Source of the DNA: Bacteroidota bacterium
Lineage (GTDB): Bacteria; Bacteroidota; Bacteroidia; J057; JADKCL01
DNA length: 64,000 nt
Direction: 5' to 3'
Assembly: GCA_016718825.1 (NCBI GenBank)
Contig: JADKCL010000007.1
Span: 62,001 to 126,000, forward strand
Shown: piece after piece, positions 9,836-18,446 of the stretch
How the letters are laid out: the number at the start of each line of letters is the position of its first letter
Numbering within the stretch: position 1 is the stretch's first letter
The notes under the pieces: model-generated
Seen by the model: the letters and a program-made list of their open reading frames with translations, nothing else
Told to the model about the DNA's origin: nothing
The model's database searches: none
Position numbers and translations under genes: made by a program

Positions 9836-10028
9836 TCAGTTTTCAATTGCATTGCAAAGCTACGGTCATGCATCCAAGGCGCAAAACAGAAGGCAAAAGT
9901 TTAGCTGTGGGTCTCGTTGGGCGGGATTCAGGCCTTCGGATGCTGAATTCGCGGTCTCCAAAATATCTTCTAACTTCTTTGATCGCTTGGAATCAGCAGG
10001 CATCGCCAAAAATGTTAACTTTGAGACT

Positions 10029-10943
10029 ATGCGATTTGCACCATTTTTGAAGCCGGGCGACAAAGTTGGACTTCTGAGTCCCGCCCGCAAGATCAGTCCT
10101 GAAGAGGTGGCCCCTGCCATGGCGAGCCTGCAAGAGTGGGGACTCATTCCCGTTTTGGGGACACATATATATAGTGTGTCACGGCAGTTTGCCGGAACCG
10201 ACGCCGAGCGCATCGAAGACATGCAAAAAATGATTGATGATCCCGAAATCAAGGCCATCCTTTTTTCGAGAGGAGGGTACGGTTGCCTTCGGATTGCCGA
10301 TCAAATCGATTTTTCCAGGCTCAAGCAGTTTCCCAAGTGGTTGGTGGGATTCAGTGACCTCACCGCTTTTGGCGCAGCCATGCTGAAGGCTGAGGTGGCG
10401 AGCATTCACGGGCCGATGTGCATTTCCTGGAACGGCAAAACGGCAGACCCGATCTCGCGCGGGCATCTGCGCGAAATGTTGATGGGCAACGTGCCCAAGT
10501 ACAGTTATGTCCCGTCCAATCCCGATGCTTGCCGCACCGGACAAGGAACCGGCCGACTTGTTGGAGGCAATTTGAGCATCCTCAGTCAGCTCATCGGTAC
10601 GCCCCATGATATCGACACAAAAGGGAATATTCTTTTTATCGAAGACATCGACGAGTATCTCTACCACATCGACCGGATGATGATTCATCTCAAACGCTCC
10701 GGCAAGCTCAAAGGACTTGCAGGGCTCATCGTGGGGGGATTCAATGACATCAAAGACAATGAAATCCCATTTGGCGCGACCATCGAAGAAATTGTGCGCG
10801 ATGCCGTCGGAGCTTCCGATTTCCCGATTTGTTTTGGATTTCCGACAGGCCATTGGCCATCCAATTATCCCTTGGTGGTGGGTGCCAAGGCGACATTGAG
10901 TGTCAGTCACGCGATGGTTGAGCTAACGATGGAGCTCAAGTGA
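10029..10943 (+). CDS. ldcA: Muramoyl-tetrapeptide LD-carboxypeptidase (S66 family)
   Basis: LdcA-type peptidases remove the terminal D-Ala from murein tetrapeptides during cell wall recycling in the cytoplasm. The 304-residue protein begins MRFAPFLKPGDKVGLLSPAR, the usual family N-terminus; a longer frame reaching back to 9786 overlaps the gmd start and is not used. The nucleophile loop is GFSDLTA (S109), preceded by RGGYGCLR; the C-terminal FPTGHW supplies the expected His. Its stop overlaps the start of mnmD by 4 bp (ATGA). Confidence 0.9.
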   Translation: MRFAPFLKPGDKVGLLSPARKISPEEVAPAMASLQEWGLIPVLGTHIYSVSRQFAGTDAERIEDMQKMIDDPEIKAILFSRGGYGCLRIADQIDFSRLKQFPKWLVGFSDLTAFGAAMLKAEVASIHGPMCISWNGKTADPISRGHLREMLMGNVPKYSYVPSNPDACRTGQGTGRLVGGNLSILSQLIGTPHDIDTKGNILFIEDIDEYLYHIDRMMIHLKRSGKLKGLAGLIVGGFNDIKDNEIPFGATIEEIVRDAVGASDFPICFGFPTGHWPSNYPLVVGAKATLSVSHAMVELTMELK

Positions 10944-11617
10944 TGGTGCGCCACGTGGTGCAAACTGCCGATGGCTCGCATTCCTTGTTTGTTCCGGAAT
11001 TGGATGAGCATTACCACAGCCGCCACGGTGCGCTCCAGGAAAGCCGTCATGTGTTTATTGAAATGGGCTTGCGAAGGTTCGTGGATCAGGCCGAGCCGAT
11101 TCGTATCCTCGAAATTGGTTTTGGAACCGGGTTGAATGCCTTGTTGACGGCCTTGGAATGTTTTCCCAAAGGTCTCGAAGTGGAATACTGGACAATTGAG
11201 CGGTATCCGCTGACGAAAGAAGAGCTTGATTTGCTCAATTATCCTGACTTGGTCGGGGATGATAGCGCAAAACGCATTTGGGATTTGATTCATGCCGCCG
11301 ATTGGGAATCCATGACGCCGATCGAATCGGGTTTCAGCATTTGTAAGCGCAACGCCAAAATCGAAGAATTTGACATTCCTTCGCAAGTCGACTTGATCTA
11401 CTTCGATGCCTTCGCCCCGGAAAAGCAACCCGAACTCTGGACCGAAGCCATTTTTCAGAAGATGTACCGACTGCTCGACGACGGCGGATTGTTGACGACC
11501 TATTGTGCAAAAGGCGACGTTCGCCGCGCCATGATTGCCGCCGGTTTCCAGGTCAAGAAGGTTCAAGGCCCGCCAGGAAAAAGGGAAATGCTGATTGCCA
11601 CCAAAAATGCGCACTAG
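10940..11617 (+). CDS. mnmD: tRNA U34 5-methylaminomethyl-2-thiouridine methyltransferase (MnmD)
   Basis: MnmD is the methyltransferase half of the bifunctional MnmC enzyme and completes mnm5s2U at the wobble position of tRNA-Lys, -Glu and -Gln. The 225-residue protein has the SAM loop ILEIGFGTGLNALL and the acidic YFDAFAPEKQPELW motif typical of the DUF752 family. It lacks the FAD oxidase domain of MnmC, as is usual in Bacteroidota. It is translationally coupled to ldcA. Confidence 0.9.
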   Translation: MMVRHVVQTADGSHSLFVPELDEHYHSRHGALQESRHVFIEMGLRRFVDQAEPIRILEIGFGTGLNALLTALECFPKGLEVEYWTIERYPLTKEELDLLNYPDLVGDDSAKRIWDLIHAADWESMTPIESGFSICKRNAKIEEFDIPSQVDLIYFDAFAPEKQPELWTEAIFQKMYRLLDDGGLLTTYCAKGDVRRAMIAAGFQVKKVQGPPGKREMLIATKNAH

Positions 11618-11795
11618 ATTTCTCTAGGTCAATGGGCTTAGTTATCAATAATTTATGCGTACAAGCCCGTCATTCACCCTCGTCCAATATCACCCCAGCC
11701 GTTCATTCCTAGTTTAGCTTCGCTGAACTTCGTTTTCATTTCTAATTTCTAATTCCTCATTTCTCATTCCCCCGCCACCCACGTAAATTGCACCC

Positions 11796-12311
11796 ATGTC
11801 CACGCCCAAGGTAAATGAAGCGGTCAGAAAGCAAGTGCGTCAGTTCTTCAATCAGCTGACGTTGATCTTCATTGGTTTTATTGGGAGCATTTTTCTGTTT
11901 TTGCTCTCGGTGCTGATCGGCGCCCAATCAGCTGATCCCAAGTCGCATGATCTGGACACCGTTTTGTTCATTTCCGCGCCACTGTCCAGCATGGCTTTGA
12001 TTTTGATTTCCCATCGTCTTTTTCTGGCACGGGCAAAGTCTGCGCGCGAGGCCCAGAAGCTCTATGAGAAGATGGATGCCTACCGTGGCGCAACCGTAGT
12101 GCGTTTTCTATTGCTTGACGGAGCAGCATTCGTACAATTGATCGCCTTTTTCCTGACTGAAAACCGGATTTTCCTTCCGATTGCCTTGGTCGTAGCCACT
12201 TTATTCATGTTGTACAGGCCTGGCTTGGAGCGTTTTATCAAGGACATGGAACTCAACGAGGTGGAGGCCCAAGTGATTCGGGATCATTCGCAGCGTGCCT
12301 TGGTGCCTTGA
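11796..12311 (+). CDS. Four-helix membrane protein of unknown function (paralogue of the 20059 gene)
   Basis: I do not recognise a named family. The 171 residues hold four hydrophobic segments (about 24-44, 58-76, 105-121 and 127-143) and a short cytoplasmic tail. The gene at 20059-20577 has the same length and layout, and shared patterns around AYRGATVVRFLLLD versus GYQTASILRYALLE and around the last helix and tail, so the two are probable paralogues. It stands alone in a plus-strand run towards the subtilase. Confidence 0.6.
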   Translation: MSTPKVNEAVRKQVRQFFNQLTLIFIGFIGSIFLFLLSVLIGAQSADPKSHDLDTVLFISAPLSSMALILISHRLFLARAKSAREAQKLYEKMDAYRGATVVRFLLLDGAAFVQLIAFFLTENRIFLPIALVVATLFMLYRPGLERFIKDMELNEVEAQVIRDHSQRALVP

Positions 12312-12369
12312 GGAGGGCCCCTTAAAATTTCGTGCACCTTTTCCCTTCGAATACGTATTTTTAGGTACG

Positions 12370-12591
12370 ATGAAAATCAAAGGTACCATGACCCATGTCC
12401 CGCTTTCCGGAGGATTTTGGGGAATTGAAGCAGAAAATGGCCGCCGTTTTCGCCCTGTAGGTCCTGTTTCCGAGGAATTTCTCATTCAGGGACTGCCGGT
12501 TGAGGCCAAAGTGAAGGAATCCAAAGGATTTTCAATTTTCATGTGGGGCACCGACGTCGAGGTGCTTTCCATCCAGAAACTAGAACGCTAA
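12370..12591 (+). CDS. Small conserved-looking protein of 73 residues
   Basis: The reading MKIKGTMTHVPLSGGFWGIE starts at 12370; a longer frame to 12295 is less likely because it begins inside the previous gene. The middle segment (GIEAENGRRFRPVGPV) and the pattern of beta strands suggest a small beta-barrel or OB-like fold, but no function is known. It lies 15 bp before the subtilase gene and probably shares its transcript. Confidence 0.6.
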   Translation: MKIKGTMTHVPLSGGFWGIEAENGRRFRPVGPVSEEFLIQGLPVEAKVKESKGFSIFMWGTDVEVLSIQKLER

Positions 12592-12606
12592 ACAAACCCG
12601 ATTCCA

Positions 12607-14154
12607 ATGGAAATCAAATTGATACACATCCTGGGCCCCGTTTTTGCTACGGTCGCCATGTTTTTTTACGGGCGCGCCTTGGTGGACCGCGACAAAGGCC
12701 GGCAGGTCAATATCTTCCCAACCCTGATTCTGATCGGTGGGGCCTTGACCTTCATTTTCTTCACTGCGAATGGCACCCTGCTCGACAGGATTTGCTATCT
12801 GCTGCTCGATATCGGCATCGCGATGATCATCGATTCGCGCTATTTGGCCTACCACCGTGCCCACCCCAAGGTGTTCTGGGTTCCGGGATTGCTCGCGGTG
12901 ATGATTTCCCTCGGAATTTGGGGCACAGCTTGGGCCTTTGGATGGAAAATCACCACGATGTGGCAGCAGCCAACCACGCACGCCTTGGAGAGCAAAAGTG
13001 GCGAAATCCTGCTTGAATTGGGCTCCGACGACGAAATCAATGAGCTCGAAGGGCTGATGGAAAAATACGACGCCACCTATTCACGCGCTTTTCCGATGAT
13101 CTCCGAAGACGAAGACGGCGACCTCGCACAATTTTATCTTGTGGATGTAAAAGACGGGGATCGCGTCGGTGAATTTCTCTCCGAGGCGAATGCCGACGAT
13201 GAAAATATCGACGATGCGGCACTCAATGGCCCCATGCAACTCGAACTTCCACCTTCCAATCCCAATTTGCTCTCCAATCCTGCCGGGGATTTTCTCGCGA
13301 ATGACCCTGACATCACGCAGCAATGGTGGTTGCAGCTCGCGGTCGCGAATGGCGTGCACGAAATGTTGCGGGACGCAAGTCCCAAGCGCAAAGCCATTGT
13401 GGCCATTATCGACACAGGCGTCGATGGCGATCATCCGGATTTGCGGAAAATTTTCGGAAAAAGTCCTGGAGATACCGACGGGCATGGTCATGGCACGCAT
13501 TGCGCAGGACTCGCGGGCGCAAGCACCAACAACGGGCTCGGCATGGCAAGCTTCAATTGGGAAGGCCGCTTCATCGAAATCCGGGGTTATCAAGCATTGG
13601 GCAAAAACGGGCAAGGCACCGACTACTCGGTCGCCTCGGCCATGATGGCAGCCATCGAAGATGGCGCCGATGTCTTGTCCATGTCGCTCGGCAGCAATCG
13701 GCCGGCCCCCAAAGTACAGCGCGAAGCCGTCGAATATGCACTGCGCAAGCGTTGTATTGTCGTCGCCGCAGCCGGCAACGATTACGGCAGCGATGCGCGC
13801 AAACATAGCCCCGTGGGCGTGAAGGGCGTGATCGGCGTCGCCGCTGTCGGGCCTGATTTTCAGCGCACTACGTTCAGTAACATCAACACCAACCTTGGAA
13901 TGCCGATTGCAGCACCGGGCTTGGACATTTTTTCCACGATTCCCGGCGGAAACTACACGTCTATGAGTGGCACGAGCATGGCCACCCCGATCGTCTCGGG
14001 ACTCATCGGTGTCATGCGTTCGATCGATCCAAGTTTGGATGCCCCTGCAGCATGGAAGATTCTGAACGAAACAGGCCGGACGGGTCCTTCCTTTGAAGAA
14101 GTCGGTGCCGTCATCGAACCGTACGCTGCATTAGCCCGGGTACTGAAACGTTAG
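12607..14154 (+). CDS. Membrane-anchored subtilisin-like serine protease (S8)
   Basis: The 515-residue protein starts with four hydrophobic helices (about residues 5-110), then a roughly 150-residue acidic linker, and then an S8 peptidase domain (about 260-510). The catalytic triad is D269 (AIIDTGVD), H295 (HGHGTHCAG) and S457 (GTSMATP), with N391 as oxyanion residue. It has no cleavable signal peptide, so the protease is held at the membrane. The side on which the domain faces cannot be fixed here. The linker could act as an inhibitory segment. Confidence 0.9.
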   Translation: MEIKLIHILGPVFATVAMFFYGRALVDRDKGRQVNIFPTLILIGGALTFIFFTANGTLLDRICYLLLDIGIAMIIDSRYLAYHRAHPKVFWVPGLLAVMISLGIWGTAWAFGWKITTMWQQPTTHALESKSGEILLELGSDDEINELEGLMEKYDATYSRAFPMISEDEDGDLAQFYLVDVKDGDRVGEFLSEANADDENIDDAALNGPMQLELPPSNPNLLSNPAGDFLANDPDITQQWWLQLAVANGVHEMLRDASPKRKAIVAIIDTGVDGDHPDLRKIFGKSPGDTDGHGHGTHCAGLAGASTNNGLGMASFNWEGRFIEIRGYQALGKNGQGTDYSVASAMMAAIEDGADVLSMSLGSNRPAPKVQREAVEYALRKRCIVVAAAGNDYGSDARKHSPVGVKGVIGVAAVGPDFQRTTFSNINTNLGMPIAAPGLDIFSTIPGGNYTSMSGTSMATPIVSGLIGVMRSIDPSLDAPAAWKILNETGRTGPSFEEVGAVIEPYAALARVLKR

Positions 14155-14254
14155 CGGCCTCTTTTGCGGATCCGATTGCCGCAGGTATCGCTTGGTTCAC
14201 TTCATTTTTCAATTGGCCGGGCTTTTTCGGATATTTGCCGAAAATCCCGTGAAC

Positions 14255-15055
14255 ATGAAAAATGCCATTCTGGCTTTTCTTTTTCTCTTTTCTCTCGTTG
14301 CCTGCAAAAAGCCGCAGGAGTCCATTGCCACCAAAATCAAAAAGGCCGATCATGTAGAGGTCACCTTTTTTGCCGACGGTCAGCAGGCGAGGCCCATTGT
14401 TTTTTCCGACGCGGCAATGCTCGATAGCCTTTCCAAGTTGGTCTCCGACACGCCGATGGAACCCAAGGGCTGCGCTTCCGATGGAAAAATCAGTTACAAA
14501 AAGGGTGATTCGCTCATTTTTGAAGGCGAATTCAGTCTTGGTAAGGAATGCGGACACATTGCATTTACCGACGGTGGAAAAAATGGCGCCTTACAGCTTG
14601 CCTCATTGCCCATGAACCTGCTCACGCGTTTGAAAGCCAAGCAAGAGTCCTCCAAGCTTGAAAAACTTGGATGGTTTATTGGGAAATGGACGCAATCCGA
14701 AGGGCCCGATTTGACCAGCTACGAGCAATGGACCCGCGCAAATGATCACCTTTTCAAAGGTCGGGCTTGGACTTTATACCATACCGACACCGTGCATTCC
14801 GAAACCATCGAATTGCTTTGGGAGGGTGACGACATTTTTTACATTCCGACGGTCAAGGGAAATGCCGGCCCGGTTCGGTTCAAATTGACAGAAAACAATG
14901 GCCAATCCGCTGTCTTTGAGAACCCCGAGCATGATTTCCCGACCAAGATCACGTATGAAAACCGCGGGGATTCGATGCTGTACGCCAAAATTTCCGGGAT
15001 GGTCAAAGGAAAAGAAGTTGCCAAGGAATTTCCGCTACAGCGGGCAAAAGACTGA
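14255..15055 (+). CDS. Lipoprotein with DUF6265-like C-terminal domain
   Basis: Translation from MKNAILAFLFLFSLVACKK gives a lipoprotein signal with lipobox LVAC (Cys17). The N-terminal half is unrecognised. The C-terminal half from about residue 145 begins LGWFIGKWTQ and has the ENPEHDFPTKITYEN segment typical of the DUF6265 beta-sandwich group. The function is unknown. It sits 100 bp after the protease gene and 64 bp before the M28 peptidase gene, all on the plus strand. Confidence 0.75.
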   Translation: MKNAILAFLFLFSLVACKKPQESIATKIKKADHVEVTFFADGQQARPIVFSDAAMLDSLSKLVSDTPMEPKGCASDGKISYKKGDSLIFEGEFSLGKECGHIAFTDGGKNGALQLASLPMNLLTRLKAKQESSKLEKLGWFIGKWTQSEGPDLTSYEQWTRANDHLFKGRAWTLYHTDTVHSETIELLWEGDDIFYIPTVKGNAGPVRFKLTENNGQSAVFENPEHDFPTKITYENRGDSMLYAKISGMVKGKEVAKEFPLQRAKD

Positions 15056-15119
15056 TTGTTACCAGAATCCTCCATTGCAGCAGCCATTTGCGTAGATTTG
15101 CCGAATTCAGAAAATAGAT

Positions 15120-16799
15120 ATGAAAAGGACATTCAGCAGGATATTTTTCACACTTTTTGTAGGCTTGGTGCTGCTTTCGGGCTCTGCCACAGCGCAGTCC
15201 ACCGTCGCCAATCGCATGAAGGAACACATCGTGTACCTGTCGAGCGATCAGTTGGAAGGCAGGGAAACAGGCAAAAAGGGTGAGGAAGTCGCCGCGGCCT
15301 ACGTCGTGGAGCAGTTTAAGGGAATCGGCCTGCAACCCAAAGGCATTGACAACGGTTGGTTGCAGCCTTTTGGCTTCATGAACCTGCTCAAGCCAAAGCC
15401 CGATTGTGCCTTCAGCCTCGATGGCAAGTCGATGAAAATCACCGAAGACTACATCATTTTTCCGCAAAGTGGCGACGGTGCACTCTCGGGAATTCCCGTT
15501 TATGTTGGCTTCGGAATCCAGGCTCCCACCTTGGAGCATGACGATTACAAAGCGGTGGATGTCAAAGGAAGGGTCGTGTTGATTGACCGCGGTACCCCTG
15601 ATGCCGACGACCCCCATGGCAAATTCGGAGAATATGCAGCCATTGATCTGAAAGTAGAGACGGCGATCAAAATGGGAGCATCCGGAATCATATTCGTGGA
15701 TCCGACCAATCAAGCACTTGAAGCTCCTGTCGTCAATTATAGCCGCAAATCCGTAAGAAAATCAATTCCAATCGTTTACCTCGCCAATACGAATGCAAAG
15801 GCGGTGACCGGGAAAACGATTTCCGCAAAAGTCGGACTCGACGAGGAAAATCTGACCGGCCACAATGTGATCGGCTTCATGGACAACAATCGTCCTTACA
15901 CCGTCGTCATCGGCGGGCACTACGACCATTTGGGCTTTGGTGATGACGGTTCGTTGCACCGCGGCGAGCCTGCTGTGCACAACGGCGCCGACGACAACGC
16001 ATCCGGCACGGCATTGGTCATCGAATTGGCGCGTGCAATCGCCAATGAAAAATCCTTGCACCAATTCAACTACCTCTTCATGACCTTCTCCGGCGAAGAA
16101 AAGGGACTTTATGGCTCCAATTACTTCTGCAAAAATCCGACGATCGACCTCGCCAAGGTGAGCTGCATGCTCAATTTTGACATGGTGGGCCGTCTCGATC
16201 CGGAAAAGAATACCCTTGGCATCAACGCCGTCGGGACCTCGCCCTTCTGGAAAGAAGCGATGGCAGGCATTCAAATTGACGACATGAAGGTCAAAACGGC
16301 CGAAAGTGGCGTCGGCCCCAGCGACCACACGAGCTTCTACCTCAAGGATTTGCCCGTGCTCCATTTCTTCTCTGGAACGCACAGCGATTATCACAAACCG
16401 AGCGACGATGAGAACCTCATCAACTATGACGGGGTGGACAAAATCTACCGCTATGTATGGGCTTTGCTCGTCAAAATGAATGAAAAGGGCGAAAAACTCG
16501 CCTTCACGGCGACCAAAAACGACGAAGAAGGCGAGGCGCCACGCTGGAAAGTAAGTTTGGGCGTCGTTCCGGATTACCTGTTTGATGGCGAAGGCATGCG
16601 CATCGACGGCGTGACCGAGGGTAAGCCTGCTGCCAAAGCCAAATTATTAGCTGGTGACATCGTGATCAAAATGAACGACGACGAAGTCAAGGACATGATG
16701 AGCTATATGCGTGCCTTGGCCAAGTACAACAAAGGCGATACCATCACCGTCGTTGTGTTGCGCAAGGGCAAGGCCAAGAAGAAGAAACTGACGTTCTAA
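15120..16799 (+). CDS. Secreted M28 family metallopeptidase with PDZ domain
   Basis: The 559-residue protein has a signal peptide (cleavage after ATA), a PA-like inserted domain (about 110-235) and an M28 zinc aminopeptidase domain. Zinc and catalytic residues are seen in GGHYDHLG, HNGADDNASG, FSGEEKGLYG, NFDMVGR and FSGTHSDYH. A C-terminal PDZ-like domain (about 470-559, SLGVVPDYLFDGEGMRIDGV) follows. It likely trims peptides in the periplasm or at the cell surface. Confidence 0.9.
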   Translation: MKRTFSRIFFTLFVGLVLLSGSATAQSTVANRMKEHIVYLSSDQLEGRETGKKGEEVAAAYVVEQFKGIGLQPKGIDNGWLQPFGFMNLLKPKPDCAFSLDGKSMKITEDYIIFPQSGDGALSGIPVYVGFGIQAPTLEHDDYKAVDVKGRVVLIDRGTPDADDPHGKFGEYAAIDLKVETAIKMGASGIIFVDPTNQALEAPVVNYSRKSVRKSIPIVYLANTNAKAVTGKTISAKVGLDEENLTGHNVIGFMDNNRPYTVVIGGHYDHLGFGDDGSLHRGEPAVHNGADDNASGTALVIELARAIANEKSLHQFNYLFMTFSGEEKGLYGSNYFCKNPTIDLAKVSCMLNFDMVGRLDPEKNTLGINAVGTSPFWKEAMAGIQIDDMKVKTAESGVGPSDHTSFYLKDLPVLHFFSGTHSDYHKPSDDENLINYDGVDKIYRYVWALLVKMNEKGEKLAFTATKNDEEGEAPRWKVSLGVVPDYLFDGEGMRIDGVTEGKPAAKAKLLAGDIVIKMNDDEVKDMMSYMRALAKYNKGDTITVVVLRKGKAKKKKLTF

Positions 16800-16803
16800 G
16801 GCC

Positions 16804-17064
16804 TTAGCGCGAAAGGTAAATCACAAGAAGTACGAGCCACCAACTGAGGAGTGCCGCATTGAGCAAGATGCCAATCAGGGCAGGTAGCCGTTGTTTGTCC
16901 CGTTCGAAATACCCCAAAATGCCCAGCAAGGTTCCGAAAATCGTCACCAAGGGAGGGAAAACCGTATTGAGAACAGGGATCACGTTGGTGTAATGCAAGG
17001 CAAACAAGATGCCGGCAAACACTGCCAAACCAATTGCCAATTTCCCAAATGAGCTGCGTCGCAT
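16804..17064 (-). CDS. Small three-helix membrane protein
   Basis: The 86-residue reading from MRRSSFGKLAIGLAVFAG is nearly all hydrophobic: helices at about 8-25, 32-50 and 62-84, with a short polar loop YFERDKQR between. An upstream ATG at 17094 would add ten residues. No family is recognised. It lies downstream of the interrupted gene on the same strand and converges with the M28 gene. Confidence 0.6.
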   Translation of the reverse strand: MRRSSFGKLAIGLAVFAGILFALHYTNVIPVLNTVFPPLVTIFGTLLGILGYFERDKQRLPALIGILLNAALLSWWLVLLVIYLSR

Positions 17065-17129
17065 CTTCGTTGCTTTTCCGCAAAGGAACGCCAACGACGG
17101 GATTCAAGCAAATATGAGCTGCAAAGAGG

Positions 17130-17525
17130 CTATTCTTCGGATTTTTCCTCGATTTTAGCTGGCCACTCAAGTTTCATCCGTTTGCCGGGTTTGAAATGGT
17201 CGACCTTCTCACCGTTGACGGTAATCTCGCCTTTTTCCTCCAGGATCTTGATCTGAATGTTCTGCTTGGTTGTGGGTACGAATTCGACATTCGCGACGCC
17301 GAGCCAGCCCTGACATGCTCATATTGCCCATTTTTCTTCAAAATGCTTGTACATGTCGGCGGTGGTCCCGGTTTGGAAGGCTTCGCCGGATTGCGATTCG
17401 AGTTTGAGTTCGATGAGATTACCGCGGCGGGCGACAACGGTGGCTTCGAGGTTTCCGGTCTGCGCGGGTAAAACCCCAAAAGCAAATGCAACGGCAATCA
17501 AAAGGAGGGTAAGGTGTTTTTTCAC
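17130..17525 (-). pseudogene. Small secreted protein gene interrupted by an in-frame TGA
   Basis: The gene starts MKKHLTLLLIAVAFAFGVLPAQ, a clear signal peptide, and runs 68 codons to a TGA at 17319-17321. The same frame then stays open for 62 more codons of ordinary-looking protein (GWLGVANVEFV, then GEITVNGEKVDHFKPGKR) to a TAG at 17130-17132. The intact protein would have about 131 residues. The simplest reading is a nonsense mutation or base error. Selenocysteine or read-through is possible but unsupported. The family is unknown. Confidence 0.65.
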
Positions 17526-17635
17526 TGGATGCTAGATTTTGACCAGTGTACGTTGAATGTCAACGATGGTTGAATGCGATGGATCAGGCGCCTCCCCGTA
17601 GCGACTTTGATTAATTCATTCGCCTGAAATTCAGG

Positions 17636-18379
17636 CTATTTGCATTTGTAGGAATATTCTTCTGTTCCCTTTTCGGATCCGTCGAGGTACTTCAACGTAC
17701 ATTTCAGCGGATAGCCTTCCGGATTGTAAGTGCATTCGCGGGTATGGCTGAAATCCTCGTAAATCCCGTCTAAGTCATTGTGTACCTCCTTGGCTACCAA
17801 AAACTTTGGCTGATTTGGAAAACACAACGGATTGTATTCCGGATTTCTTTTGTCAGTGTATTCGTATAGAATTGTCATCGAAGGCGCGCTGTTGCTATCA
17901 GGATAGTTTTCAAAACGCTCCTGTTTGACCATTTTTTCACCTTCGTAGGAAAATTTGCTGAATTCAGCGACGACTGTATCTTCCAAAAAGGGCGTTTCAA
18001 ACGTCGTAAAGCGAACAACCTTTCCTTCTGTATCATAGTCATACGTATGGTAGAAATGGCTCACGCTCAAATCATCATAGTCAACGAAGCCGATCATGCG
18101 ATTGGCATCGTCATGAAAATAGAGGAAGGAGAAGCCACGGGATTCCATCGAATTCAAGACTTCCAAGCCATAATTGTACTTTTCGGAGTAATACCCGCCT
18201 TCCGTAGAGGGGCGGTCGACTTGTTTGAGCTGCCCGGATTTCTTGTCGTATTGATAAAGTGTGGTGTCGATACGGCCCTCCAACGCCTCGATCTTGCGGG
18301 TCAGTTGGCAGGTCTTTTGTGCCGAAGCGCTGAAACCCAAGGTCAACATCAGGAGAAAAAGGGCGAATTGACTTTTCAT
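17636..18379 (-). CDS. Secreted protein of unknown function with repeated tyrosine-rich strands
   Basis: The 247 residues start with a signal peptide (MKSQFALFLLMLTLGFSASA) and continue as a chain of short strands such as YQYDKKSGQLKQV, YHTYDYDTEGKVVRF and CTYNPEGYPLKC, a pattern like the YD/RHS-type strands seen in secreted Bacteroidota proteins. Four Cys near the C-terminus may form disulfides. No enzyme motif is visible. It is a single gene. Confidence 0.6.
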   Translation of the reverse strand: MKSQFALFLLMLTLGFSASAQKTCQLTRKIEALEGRIDTTLYQYDKKSGQLKQVDRPSTEGGYYSEKYNYGLEVLNSMESRGFSFLYFHDDANRMIGFVDYDDLSVSHFYHTYDYDTEGKVVRFTTFETPFLEDTVVAEFSKFSYEGEKMVKQERFENYPDSNSAPSMTILYEYTDKRNPEYNPLCFPNQPKFLVAKEVHNDLDGIYEDFSHTRECTYNPEGYPLKCTLKYLDGSEKGTEEYSYKCK

Positions 18380-18446
18380 GCAGTGTAATCTTTGAATTCA
18401 AGGAGTCAGACTTCAAATATCTGGAAATCTCGGGTTTTTTGCACCG

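Noticed and set aside
17319..17321. Selenocysteine codon
   Set aside because: No known selenoprotein family or downstream SECIS-like hairpin could be recognised; a nonsense mutation is simpler.
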